DNA from: Chara braunii
Lineage: Eukaryota > Streptophyta > Charophyceae > Charales > Characeae
Length of the DNA: 64,000 nucleotides
Direction: 5' to 3'
NCBI GenBank assembly: GCA_003427395.1
Contig: BFEA01000384.1
Coordinates: forward strand, 1,158,045-1,222,044
The notes beneath the pieces are model-generated. The model was not told the origin of the DNA, searched no databases, and was given only the letters and a program-made list of their open reading frames with translations. Made by a program: the position numbers and the translations under genes. Each line of letters opens with the position of its first letter. Positions within the stretch are counted from its first letter, which is position 1. Shown piece by piece: positions 34,363 through 44,425 of the stretch.

Positions 34363-34895
34363 CTAATAAGTAGTGTTTCCATGTGTTTCGTGCACATAGG
34401 CGTATAACTTCCTCTCATACGTGGAGTTGGCGACTTTTTCAGACGGTGGTCGTGCGGACATAAACTCAATGGGTCTACAACCCTTGCCATCGTTTTGTTG
34501 GAGTACTGCGCCAATCCCAAACTGACTTGCGTCAGCAGTGACAATGAAGGGTAGAGACGGGTCAACAATTTTCAGAACTGGGTAGTGAGTCAATGCATAT
34601 TTCAACTTTTTGAATGAAGACTCACAGTCTTTGTTCCACAACCAAACATTTTTTCTTTATTAATCTTCTCATTCGTGCGGCGATCAGTGAGAAGTTCCTA
34701 ACGAACTTTCTATAAAAACTTGCCAAACCAAGAAAAGACCGTAGCTCAGTTGTGGACTTTGGTCGTGGCCAATCTCTAATTGCTGATATTTTCCTTTCTT
34801 CAGACCTTAAGCCATCTTCGTTCACTATATGTCCTAAGTATTAAACTTCGGACTTAGCAAACTCAAATTCTTTTGGATTTAGCTTGAAGTTGCCC
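34363..34895 (-). pseudogene. Element C RT connection and RNase H
   Basis: Frame 34622-34825 carries YLGH-type connection sequence (LRSFLGLASFYRKFVRNF). Frame 34363-34641 carries RNase H with TADASQFGIGAVLQQ near 34530 (first catalytic Asp present), then IEFMSARPPSEKVANSTYERKLYA. Stops and frame changes separate the pieces. Confidence 0.82.
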
Positions 34896-35568
34896 TAACG
34901 CAACTTTGCTAATACTAGACGTAGGTGTTTCTCGTGATATTCTAGTGTCTTACTATACACTAGAATGTCATCAAGATAGACAATGACGAAGTGATCCAAC
35001 CATTGACGAAAGAGTTCGTTCTTAGATCTTTGGAAGGTTGTTGGGGCATTAGTCAGTCCGAAAGGCATTACCACAAAATCGTAGTGATCATACATTGTTC
35101 GGAATGCAGTCTTGTGTTGATCTGCAGGATCCACCTCGATCTGGTGGTATCCAGACTTCAGATCAATCTTACTAAAGAACTTGCAGCCCTGCAACTGGTC
35201 CAACAAGTCGTCAATTCGTGGAAGAGGTTCGACATTCTTAACAGTGACGGCATTCAACCCTCTATAATCAATACAAAGACGCATCTCACCTTCCTTTTTG
35301 GGCACAAATAGGACAGGGGCACCATAAGGAGAAGAGCTAGGGCGAATTCATCCTTTCTCTATTAAGTCCTGCAATTGTTTTTTGAGTTCCTCAAGTTCCC
35401 TCCCTTGGGAATCTTACTGCCAGGAATAATTTCAATGATGTGCTTTATAGCACGTGCAGTTATTCCTGTTGGCTCGATTTGTAGATCTTTATACTCATCC
35501 AAGAGTTTCTCAATCGAAGGAGGGCAGGAAGTAAAGCATTCTCCTACTTTCTTCACTAAGACTATCAT
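34895..35568 (-). pseudogene. Element C reverse transcriptase
   Basis: Frame 34895-35305 holds [24 protein letters not shown] (motif A), [15 protein letters not shown] (motif B) and [12 protein letters not shown] near 34975 (motif C). The upstream piece 35362-35568 (IIEIIPGSKIPKG) is the usual linker before the fingers domain, in another frame. All catalytic Asp residues of the polymerase are present. Confidence 0.88.
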
Positions 35569-35686
35569 TACTTATTGTTCCAACCTTTTCTTTGAAACCA
35601 TCGATTGAAATGTTGGATAACTCATACAACAGAAAGAGAGACTAGAGTCGGAGCCAAACTTATGAAACAATTTGATTGGTTTCAAA

Positions 35687-36259
35687 TCAGATTGTGCGTC
35701 GCAATTGCACAATCTTCTTTTTCAACTTGATATCTGGGTTGGCTTCCTCGTGCCAATCCATTCCCAGAATCAAGTCAAACCGTATTTTTTTTTCGACAAG
35801 GAAGGATACCTCGTGTAGAATCTTTTTCCCTTCCTTGGTACGAAATCGACATTTGACACGATCAACACACTGCGAAATAGTGATCGTGCGTCTGTCAGCG
35901 AGAATAAACGTGATAGGTCGAGACAAATCTTTTACCTTCATTCCAAGATGCAACTTGCGTATTGCTTTCTCGGATATGTAGGATCGCGTTGATCCTGAGT
36001 CCAACAGTGCACCTACACGTGTATGTGCAATCTCTACATTCGTGAGTAGTAGGTCGCCCTTAGACTTCGATTTCTTAGCCCACGAGCTTCGTAATGCTAG
36101 CAATTCATTACCCAACTCGTCAAGAGAGTCGTCCAAAGAGACAGTACATAAGACAGGTTCAGGGTGTTCTGGACGATGGGCCGAAGAAGAACCATCCTCT
36201 GCCATGCGAGTCAAAAGGTTGGAAGGGTTAGCAGGCGCCTTACCTTCATCTTGACCCAA
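35687..36259 (-). pseudogene. Element C aspartic protease
   Basis: This is a 190-codon frame with VGALLDSGSTRSYIS near 35985 (canonical D-S-G-S/T) and RFDLILGMDWHEE near 35755. The protease domain itself shows no break, but its neighbours in the polyprotein are in different frames. Confidence 0.87.
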
Positions 36260-36291
36260 ACCCTTAGAATCAGTAGGAGCACATGCGACTC

Positions 36292-36699
36292 CTATTGGCG
36301 GCTCACTTTTGGGTTACGGATGAGTGGGCACCATGCAATCACATGCCCTGCGGTACCACACTTCAGACATTGTGCATTATCCATTCTTTCCTGCCACGTT
36401 TCTTGTGACAGACCCATATTTTCCCATGGCCTTCCGGCCGCAATCCCGGGATGCTCTGGGAGCGAGCGTAGCTTCTTCTTCTTTACTGGCGGTCGTGGTC
36501 CTCCCTTGTTAACCACGGCAGGAGTGACTTCCCCCTTCCCGGAATCACTGCTGCTTGCCACACCCTCAGCCTCCAATGGCCACTTCTCCACAGTATCGTC
36601 GTCAAAGACGACGAGGGTTTGGTCCTGGCGCTTTTGGCGCCAACGTATCCGCTTACCTGCACCTGCACCACCACCAAACTTAACAACTGATGCATACAA
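36292..36699 (-). pseudogene. Element C Gag nucleocapsid part with CCHC knuckle
   Basis: The 135-codon frame has a basic linker (RPPVKKKKLRSLPE) and then CLKCGTAGHVIAWC near 36340-36380, a complete C-x2-C-x4-H-x4-C zinc knuckle that binds the element RNA. Confidence 0.85.
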
Positions 36700-36716
36700 T
36701 TTTTTTACCTAAGAAG

Positions 36717-37231
36717 TCATTTGCTCTCGTTGGAGAGCCAAATCACGAACTGCCTATAATTACATTTCTCGGATTTCGACTCTGCCACGAGTTGTCCGCG
36801 AATGGGTTCGGGCAGAGCGCGGGAGTAGATGTGCAAGATTTGGTTGTCTTGCAGGTTCAATCCAGGAATCTGCAGCAACCAGTCAACTTCCCGAGACAAA
36901 GCCTCTACCGAGGTCCAATGTTTTTTACCAATGGTAGTGAGCTGGTCAAAGGCATTGTCGGTCGTTGTCTTATCCAGGAAGCGTTCCTTGATCTTGCCAA
37001 GGAACTGCTTTAGATTCAGGGTTGCAGCCCACTCCCCAATGTCATCGAACCCCGTTGCGTTGGCTTCGGCCAATACCCATTCCTTAGTTTCCCCCCCAAG
37101 ACAAGAGGTAAAGAAAGCAACCTGGGACTGAAGTTCAACAGGGGCCGTACTGCAATACGTCTGAATTTAGGCAATCACAACAATAAATTTTTCGTCTTTC
37201 TTATTGGAGAACATCAAAGGCAATTTCATTT
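36717..37231 (-). pseudogene. Element C Gag capsid-like domain
   Basis: Frame 36717-37073 contains AATLNLKQFLGKIKERFLD, FDQLTTIGKKHWTSVEALS and ILHIYSRALPEPIRGQLVAE, the pattern of the retrotransposon Gag capsid domain. Upstream in the same general sense, KLPLMFSNKKDEKF precedes a TAA, then IQTYC and CLGGETKEWVL, so a stop separates the N-terminal edge. Confidence 0.8.
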
Positions 37232-37987
37232 TTACTTTCTCCTTCTTCTTGGGTTTCTCAGGTTGTGAGGTGGAGACTTCGGCAGACTCGAAGGCTCCCC
37301 CTTTTTCTCTTTTGGTTTCTGTGTCTCTACCTTGAGAGACTTCGTTGCGTCTCCCAACAATTTCTTTGGCTTCTCTTCCTTTCCTGTTTCAACTTTCTCC
37401 GTCACTTGTTGCTTTCCTTTGACCAGGTTCGTGATTGTCTGTAATTCCGCGGCCACATCATCAATCCGTGCAACAGTCCGATCAATCTTCATCTCCAAGT
37501 GAGCGAGGTAAGTCACAAGTTGAGCCAAAGAGATTGCCTGTTCTTCTCCTTCTGTCTGAATGACAGTTTGTCTGATTTCATGAACTTTTTGTGCTTGCTG
37601 TTCGTTTTCTTCTCTTCTTTGCCTCATTTCTTCCTTCTTTCTTTTTTCCCTCTCAAGTGCTTGTTCCAATTGTTTGATATTTTCGTCCACGGCTTCTTCA
37701 AACACAACTGTTTTCTTCTCCTCCCTTCTACCTTTGATCTTTGCAAGTTGCTCGAGGACAAACTTATCAAGTGCCTGATGATACTTGATGAGTGTATCCT
37801 GAACTTTGATGACATCGGTACCGGTCTCTGCTGATTCGAGAGCAGCCCTCAATGCTTTCAAATCAAACAGTGTCTGTACATGGGACTCAACTTCCGGACC
37901 GACGCCACGAAGTTCAGACTCAAATTGGTCCAAACGGCTGGACAATACTTTCTTGCTGCCTTGTTCGTGGATCGGGTGTCTCCTCAA
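37232..37987 (-). CDS. Element C Gag N-terminal coiled-coil region
   Basis: This is a 251-codon open frame; the start codon is uncertain (37987 reads TTG). The product is rich in Lys/Glu/Gln (AKIKGRREEKK, QALEREKRKKEEMRQRREENEQ) and predicts a long coiled coil, ending in a Lys-rich tail with PKEKKGEPSS. It precedes the capsid-like domain, as the shorter Gln/Ala coiled coil does in element A. Confidence 0.65.
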   Translation of the reverse strand: MRRHPIHEQGSKKVLSSRLDQFESELRGVGPEVESHVQTLFDLKALRAALESAETGTDVIKVQDTLIKYHQALDKFVLEQLAKIKGRREEKKTVVFEEAVDENIKQLEQALEREKRKKEEMRQRREENEQQAQKVHEIRQTVIQTEGEEQAISLAQLVTYLAHLEMKIDRTVARIDDVAAELQTITNLVKGKQQVTEKVETGKEEKPKKLLGDATKSLKVETQKPKEKKGEPSSLPKSPPHNLRNPRRRRK

Positions 37988-39082
37988 TAACGCTGAAGAT
38001 GAGTGAGACGCAGTAGAAGAGGAAAGGAATGAAACGAGTGAGCACCGATCGTTTCAAACAATTCCAGAAATGAGACATTGTGATGTGCGTCTGCCGCACA
38101 ATAAATAATTAATAAACAATAATAAATTTCACGGCCGCACTATTCTACAACAGCAAGATTTAAGAGAACCAAAGAAAAGACAAATACAATTATTTATATT
38201 TCTAACTATTCCTGTTCATTGTCTGTCTGTGTGATAACGTCCTATTTGAGAGTGTACAGGTACCACGTCAGGCCTGTGTGATCAGATACAATACACAGTA
38301 AGTACACACAACACCACAACACAGCAAACGACAAGGTAAGTATGCCGAAATCAACAGCAAACAGTTTGTCAACAATCTTCTTCTTCTTTCCTCTGTGTCG
38401 TCCTGGTGTCAGTGCGTTGTTGCACCCCTCGTGACAGCGAGCACTACAACTGTCTCGTCATCAATCAGCCGTACCACCGTCGTCTTCGGAGTGCTGCCCT
38501 TACTTGGCAGACCACCTGCCTGCCACGTGTCATCCATAGAGTGCCCACATAGCAGATCCTGCCACGTCAGCACCTGGTCCAATCAACAATAGTGGGGATG
38601 CCACATCAGCAAATGTGTGTACTGTCCTTCTCACGTGCCTCTTCCACGTGTCTTCTTGTGATACCGTCGTCGAACCAGCCAATCGAGACAATGCCACGTC
38701 AGCCCAAGGAGCCAATGCCACGTCAGCAGGTGATCACCACGTCAAGAAGACTAATGTGATGATCCTTCCCCGCCACGTCAGCAATCAGCGACGTTGTCCA
38801 AAGGCCATGTCAGCACCTGATTGGGACCTGGTCGCGCGTCAGCGACTTATGCAGCGGTAATTGCCACATCACCAGCCAGATCCGCTAGTCCACTGTTGGG
38901 ATCCCGAATGCCACGTCAACATGCACGTCGGAATCGAGTCCTCTTGCCAGCGAGTTTGTTCCATGTCAGCATTCCACGTCAGCCTCACCAGCGATCTTCG
39001 TCGTTGTCCACGTCAGTTCTCGTAGTCGTCACATCATACATGCGCATGTCACTTACCTGTTGCGCATCGTCATCAGGAGTAT
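37988..39082 (-). other. Element C leader with TGACGTGGCA array
   Basis: Between about 38520 and 39060 the plus strand carries at least ten copies or close variants of TGCCACGTCAGC (for example near 38560, 38692, 38716, 38772 and 38911). The minus-strand form GCTGACGTGGCA contains TGACGTGG, a known plant bZIP recognition core. The array lies between primer site and Gag and is also present in the LTR. No coding frame is evident. Confidence 0.8.
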
Positions 39083-39094
39083 GCTCCGATACCA
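39083..39094 (-). promoter_or_regulatory. Primer-binding site of element C
   Basis: Minus strand TGGTATCGGAGC, three bases (ATT) inside the 5' LTR end TTGCA. Identical to the sites of elements A and B. Confidence 0.88.
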
Positions 39095-39097
39095 AAT

Positions 39098-40181
39098 TGC
39101 AATGAACCCAGATCGTGAAGACAGTTGTCAACAATGCAAGTCCAAACGAGTGTCAACCAGCTGATGATTATCAAGAATTCTATTCGTGTCCAGATACCCA
39201 AGAGGAGAGAAGACATACACAGACGAGGTAGATGAGAGGGAGGAAAGACTTAGAGCGGGTAAGACAGAAACAATGCCCACTGCTACGAGGTAGATGAGAG
39301 GGAGGAAAGACTTAGAGTGGGGAAGATAGAAACAATGCCCATTGCTTCTTCGGGCTCCCTCCTCAATCACCACCTCAATAATCAATAATCTGAACGAGTA
39401 TCTGAAGTAACCTCAATGTGCCACGTGGCACGTCTAATCAGTCCCTCATCAATGCTGGAGCAATGTCGGCATGAAGACAACCAGGTAAGTATCCATGATC
39501 TCTCCACAGTCTTGATCTCCTCATGAATGACGATAATCAGAGCAACAACACAAGTCACATAGCTTCGCCTCGTCAACCAGTAGTACACGTGGCAGCAGCC
39601 ACGTCAGCGACAGCGCATGGCAGCTGCCACGTCAGCATGCCAAGAAGACAGGTGCAAGCCAGCCACCATGCCGAACCAGAAGTGCGTCGCCGTAGACACA
39701 ATGCCAGCACACAGTCAGCGCTCAACCAGCTTTGCAGCGTCGAGCCAGAGTCGTCGTCAACGCGTAAAGATAGCATCGACGTAACACAGAATGAATGTCA
39801 AAGCCAGAAAAGTCAGTGCTTATGTAGCGTTGACTCGGGGTCTGGGCCGCGGATGCTACCACCCTCAGCCGTCCAGATTTCGATGCAAACTAAGGCCCGG
39901 ATTGGTCTGAAACTGAATTCCCTCCGACCCGGATGCTTGTCTGGGTACCTGCGCACAACAAGTGAGTGTATCCAACCAACGGCCTGGGTGCGGTACCTTT
40001 GACTCTATAGTTGACTTTAACCCTTGAATTTCCTGTGTGCAGCGTTCGGTCACACAACCAAACGTGACAGACACAAGCATGGGCGTGACTTGGTCACACA
40101 GCCCAGCGCAGACCAACTCAGGTCTGCGTTGCCTGGGGATGAGTTCTGGGCCCCAGGCTACTTCTGAACAGGGTTACTGCA
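39098..40181 (-). repeat. 5' LTR of element C with 62-bp duplication
   Basis: Plus strand TGCAATGAACCCAG...GGGTTACTGCA. It is 62 bp longer than the 3' LTR because ACGAGGTAGATGAGAGGG and the following bases are duplicated in tandem (39223-39284 and 39285-39346). GCCT follows at 40182-40185. Confidence 0.92.
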
Positions 40182-40642
40182 GCCTAATTCTTTGCCCTGC
40201 TTTAGAGCATGGGCTGTTTGGATGTTTACGGGTCGCCACGATTTCACACACACACACACACACAGTGAGAGAGGGGGGGGGAATGAGTGGACAGGATGAG
40301 TGCAAAGTCTCAAAGTGAGATAGGAAGAGAAAGGGGGAGGAGGCAGGACAGCCACTGAGAGAGAACACCGGAAGAGCAGGATGGAGGAAGGGGAGCATTG
40401 TACAGAGATTGCACATGAAGTGGTATCTGTTTGTCCAAAACATATCGAGTATGACTTTCCTTTTGGCAGAGGCCGTGCTTACTCCTTGAACGGGTAAGCC
40501 TTTACTAAAAATCGTGACACATCCACAAGTTCCTGTAGGTAATGTATCGTTATTACTGGCTACAGTGGTTAGGCAATAAATGCTTGTTTGTGGCTATACA
40601 GGCATGTAGAACCATGGCAAATAAGAAATCACAGTATTTGTG
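40182..40642. other. End of the 754-bp array and unassigned flank
   Basis: 40182-40245 continues the repeat unit broken by element C (compare 30728-30790). A CA run follows (40245-40264), then a G-rich stretch. The remainder has no recognisable gene. Confidence 0.7.
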
Positions 40643-41067
40643 TTATGATCCTGGCCAATTTCGAGATACACATCCATCAGATTGTACAATGCTGCCCAAT
40701 TGCAGAAAGAAATGAATGAACTTGAGAGAAGAGAGAGGATTAGAAGAAGAACACGAAGTAAGAAAGAAGAAGAAGATGATGTTCACCAGCATAGACAAAT
40801 GACAAGGCTCTTCTTCTTCGCCCAATAATCTCCTCCTCCTTATCTCCCCCTTCTCTTATTCATACAAGAAATAATAATACAATGTTGAATAGCCGATCCA
40901 AAATCAATGTCCGAGTCCTTCTTCTACTGCAGGTATCACTTGACGTCCACCACAGCCATAGCCGCCTCCCCCACTCTTCACTCTCATAGGCCGAGGCTAT
41001 GGCAGACTACTAGGCCTTGCTCAGATGCCCAAAGGACAACCCAAAGCAGCTATGGCTGCTCTAGCTC
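40643..41067 (-). repeat. Inverted copy of the dispersed repeat, without element A
   Basis: Read on the minus strand from 41067, this matches the sequence left of element A (TAGCTGCTTTGGGTTGTC) and then, with no interruption, the sequence right of it (AGCCTCGGCC, ATACCTGCAGTAGAAGA, AATTGGCCAGGATCATAAC). It is a diverged empty-site paralogue for element A. The copy ends abruptly at the adapter at 41068. Confidence 0.8.
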
Positions 41068-41105
41068 CTGTCTCTTATACACATCTAGATGTGTATAAGA
41101 GACAG
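41068..41105. other. Nextera transposase adapter pair (artefact)
   Basis: The 38 bases are CTGTCTCTTATACACATCT followed directly by AGATGTGTATAAGAGACAG, the 19-bp Tn5 mosaic end and its reverse complement. This is the junction adapter left by Nextera mate-pair circularisation. It is library sequence, and the bases on either side may not be neighbours in the genome. Confidence 0.97.
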
Positions 41106-42390
41106 GGATGCGTATGACTGAGGGATTCGAGGGGAAATCTTGGGGTTCTTAGTCCTTGTACTAGCCCGATGAACAAGCAGGGAAGGCGACCTGGGCGGTG
41201 GCTGCAAACAGGGGCAGATGCGGACGGAAAACCAGAGATTTCGACGAAGCATTTGGATAGGAAGAAAAGGCAGCGGGCGTAAAGAGGGGAGATGGTGTCA
41301 GAGGGGGCGCACAAATTGCTTATTGACGGCCGCCGGGCTTGTCAAGGTGGGTCGGGGAGGTTGGTTGAGTCTGGGTAAAGGACTGTGATGGGGACCTGGC
41401 TGCTGCCAGCACGACATAATACTCTTCGGCACCTCGATACGACTGGCTTCGATACTTGACGCAGCAGCTACCAGTGAATTTGGCGTCTCGCCTCTCCTGT
41501 TCGCATGCAAATTCAAGAGCCCCCGAATTGGGGAAGGGGCGAGTAGGGCCAAACAGGGTTTGAAGTGGGGCCCGTATTGAAGCTAGCAAGAAATTGCCTG
41601 ATTGGTGGGGCCCGGCCCCAGCTTCCGCTGCCGAGTTTGCGAACGACGGCAAGCATTGATCCACATTGAGCACCGATCGGAAGAGAGGATTGGGCAAAAG
41701 AAGTGCGAGTAGGATTAGCAACTTTAAACGGCCAAATGGCAGGGGTGACTGGCGTTTAGAAGAAGGAGGCAAAGCGGGTGATCACAGCAGGATGTGAAGG
41801 AAGTCGCAGGGGTGGGAAAAGAATCGAGCAAAGGGAAAAGGAGTGATTGACCAAGAAGGAGAGGGAGGGGGTGCGCAGCTTGAGGGTCGCCTGCATAGCG
41901 ATCTGGGGCTGAAACATATCTCTGAGTAACCTGGGTGTTAAAACTGGGGCCGAAAATCCAATAAGGAAGGAAGGGATCGATGAGGAAGGCGAGCGCGCCC
42001 TCATGGATCTTGATAACCGTCGGAGGAGAGGGCGTGCGCTCGTTGCTTTCTTGATAACCATCTCGCTGGGGAGCCAGCTGGCTTCGGCCCTTCTAACGCG
42101 GCACTCTCCTCTTCTTGACCACCGAAGGGAAAAAGGGGGGGAAATACAGATACACTTAAAAATCTGCACGAGGAACGGCCTCCCGAGAGTTCAGAAGATT
42201 GGGAAGGAGAAGATTCTATTGGAAGAACAGAGAGGAAGAAAGACAGAGCGGGAAAGACGATAAGTGTCGAAGTCGAGCGGGAGCATGAGGAACAAGCGAG
42301 AAAGACAAAAAATTGTGTCAAAATTTTAAGACCCTAGCAGCTCGACTTGGCGAACCGAGCTTTGATTGAGCAGCGAGAAGGGAGGAAGGG

Positions 42391-42400
42391 AGTATAAAAG
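42391..42400 (+). promoter_or_regulatory. TATA-box-like site
   Basis: AGTATAAAAG in a purine-rich context (GGAAGGGAGTATAAAAGAGAAGG). A similar context occurs at 50699. It is a candidate core promoter for plus-strand transcription toward the tRNA-Asp primer site. Confidence 0.4.
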
Positions 42401-43140
42401 AGAAGGAGAGAGGACCAGAGAAGGAGGACGGGTGGAGCACACGAACCGGAGAGCGCTCGCAGGAGCCAGAGCCTGGGGAGGTGACAACGGCGCACGACCG
42501 AGCCTAGCCTGCGCGAGTAGAGGATAGCGTGCGGGGGAAGAGCCACTTCGGGGGGACGGAGAGAGCAGAGCTCGCGAAAGGGGGGGGCGACACTCACAAG
42601 CAACGGAGGAAGGGGACAAGAGGGAGACTGCATGCGACCTCGCAAGGGGTGATCGAACAGCGGAGCGGCCACTGGCCTCCGAGGGCTGCTGCGCACTACG
42701 ACCATGGAGTTCGTACTGTGATACGCACGCAAACCAGCAGAACGCTGTATCAGAGAGCACGAGGCAGACATCTGGGCTGACCACGCAAAGCGAACCACGA
42801 CCCAAGGAGCAACCAAGGGGGTCGAGTCAGCCAGTGATTAAGAAGGGAAGGGGGAGCGGTGAAGGGGTCGAAGGCTTATTTGAGCAGAGGTCCGGGACTC
42901 ACCAGTGGCCAGTGTGGGCAAGCAAAGAGCGACACCGCGTCTGGAGCCAGGGTGAAATCCCGTAGGAAGGCCGTGAGAAGATCTCTGGTGACGCAAGTGA
43001 GCAGGTGAGGGGCCGACGTACGTCGAGCAGAGCCTCCTGAGCATCAAGAGGCCAAAAGATACTTCGAGCTCGGGAATTCTAGAGCTCTCTACAGCAGGGT
43101 GTGGGGTCACACACAGAAAGGGAAGGAGAAAGGGAGGCAA

Positions 43141-43163
43141 AGAGAGAGAGAGAGAAAGAGGGG

Positions 43164-43220
<57 letters not shown>
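43141..43220 (+). repeat. (GA)n microsatellite
   Basis: An 80-base, slightly interrupted AG/GA run. A second lies at 43688-43746. They create spurious Arg-Glu and Leu-Ser reading frames on the two strands. Confidence 0.95.
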
Positions 43221-43224
<4 letters not shown>

Positions 43225-43683
43225 GGAGGAGATACGCAGCAGCTCGATTGAACGAGGAGGACTGCCGAAGGCCGCAGAGGTTCTCTGCGCAGAGCATCCC
43301 AAAGCCGTCAAAGGAACGTATCTGGTCGGCCCTAGCGGGGGGGGTACGTTCCGCGCTTGCCGAGCTAGGAGGTCCCGGGCCTCGCTCGGAGCACTTCCGT
43401 TCACGTGGTCAGGCCGACGTCAGAACCATTGTCGTCGCAGAACAGCTTGTATTTTTCGGCCCACCCACTTCGGCTAGGGACTTGTTTCTTTTAAAGGAAT
43501 GTGCTCGGTTCTATGTTTTAGCCTCAGTTACAGATTGGATACTGCGCAACCAAGTCTGTGTCCGCTGACCCGAGAAGCGGACTGGTGCCTCTGCGAGTTC
43601 TAGTGCATGCAAGGGTGGAATAACTAAATACGTGCTGATTTAAGGGCGCGAAAGCTGAGTTCGCGCAACCCCTCGCGACGAGA

Positions 43684-43687
<4 letters not shown>

Positions 43688-43746
<59 letters not shown>
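43688..43746 (+). repeat. (GA)n microsatellite
   Basis: About 29 uninterrupted GA units, then GACAGACAGG. Same type as the array at 43141. Confidence 0.95.
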
Positions 43747-43753
<7 letters not shown>

Positions 43754-43974
43754 GGGAAGGGAGACCGAGAGAGAGGGACGGATGCAGTTTATTAGCGCCC
43801 ATACCCTCAGCCAGGCTACTTAGGACCTCGACTCTTTCGCTTACACTCTTAACTACAGTCGAGTTGTCTGGTCTTGTTTGGTACCGAGCTGCTTCTGCAT
43901 TCGGGGCCTCGGTCGAGCTAACTAAGAGGCTCAGAGCTCTCGCATGGTGGTAAGTCGCTTGCGTTTCGAACTTT

Positions 43975-43975
<1 letters not shown>

Positions 43976-44011
<36 letters not shown>

Positions 44012-44013
44012 CG

Positions 44014-44051
<38 letters not shown>

Positions 44052-44057
44052 AAAGCG

Positions 44058-44104
<47 letters not shown>
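43976..44104 (+). repeat. Alternating GA / GC compound microsatellite
   Basis: The order is (GA)n, AAA, (GC)10 at 44010-44029, (GA)n, AAA, (GC)n at about 44055-44073, then (GA)n. The alternation GA-GC-GA-GC-GA with AAA at both joins suggests the compound block itself was duplicated. Confidence 0.95.
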
Positions 44105-44106
<2 letters not shown>

Positions 44107-44117
44107 AACACTGTTTA

Positions 44118-44425
44118 CTGGTACTCGGACCTCAGTCGAGGTACTCTCGGCTTTCGAAATTCCTGTTTTTTTTTGCACTCTGAACCCCAGCCGAGATATT
44201 ATCCGATTTCAAAATTCTTGTTTTCTTTTGCACTCTGAACCTCGGTCGAGATATTCTCGGATTTCGAAATTCCTGTTTGTTTTGCGCTCTGAACCTAAGC
44301 CGAGATACTCTCGGATTTTGAATTTCCTATTTTCTTTTGTACTCGGACCTCAATCGAGATACTGTCGGATTTTAAAATTCCTGCTTCTTTTGCACTCAGA
44401 ACCCCAGTCGAGCTCCTGTTCAGGG
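44118..44425 (+). repeat. Minisatellite, about 55-bp unit, five to six copies
   Basis: Units start with ACTCGGACC or ACTCTGAACC, continue TCGAGAT or CCGAGAT, then TCGGATTT and AAATTCCTGTTT. Starts lie near 44121, 44178, 44232, 44286, 44340 and 44394; the last is partial. Units differ by 10-20 percent, so the array is not recent. Confidence 0.88.

Larger units (their letters stand above)
31416..40181 (-). mobile_element. Element C: Ty3/gypsy element with nad4 insertion
   Basis: Full-length 8766-bp element: 5' LTR 39098-40181, primer site 39083-39094, leader, Gag from 37987, CCHC knuckle, protease, reverse transcriptase, RNase H, integrase, GPF/Y tail to 32597, 3' LTR 31416-32437. It shares LTR ends (TGCA), primer site, gene order and 4-bp target duplication with element B, so both belong to one group. 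It is inactive: frame breaks, Asp-to-Gly in integrase, and a 198-bp foreign insert. Confidence 0.92.

Noticed and set aside
38520-39060. CRISPR-like array of short repeats
   Set aside because: The TGCCACGTCAGC words have irregular spacing and no uniform spacers, and the context is a eukaryotic retroelement leader.
40240-41067. A separate gene with antisense Leu/Ser/Phe-rich frames (40643-40825)
   Set aside because: The frames are part of a noncoding dispersed repeat whose other copy (28057-28241) gives similar low-complexity translation from CTT-rich sequence.
42326-44178. Several minus-strand frames rich in Ser and Leu
   Set aside because: They read through GA microsatellites and purine-rich DNA; (LS)n is the antisense of (GA)n.
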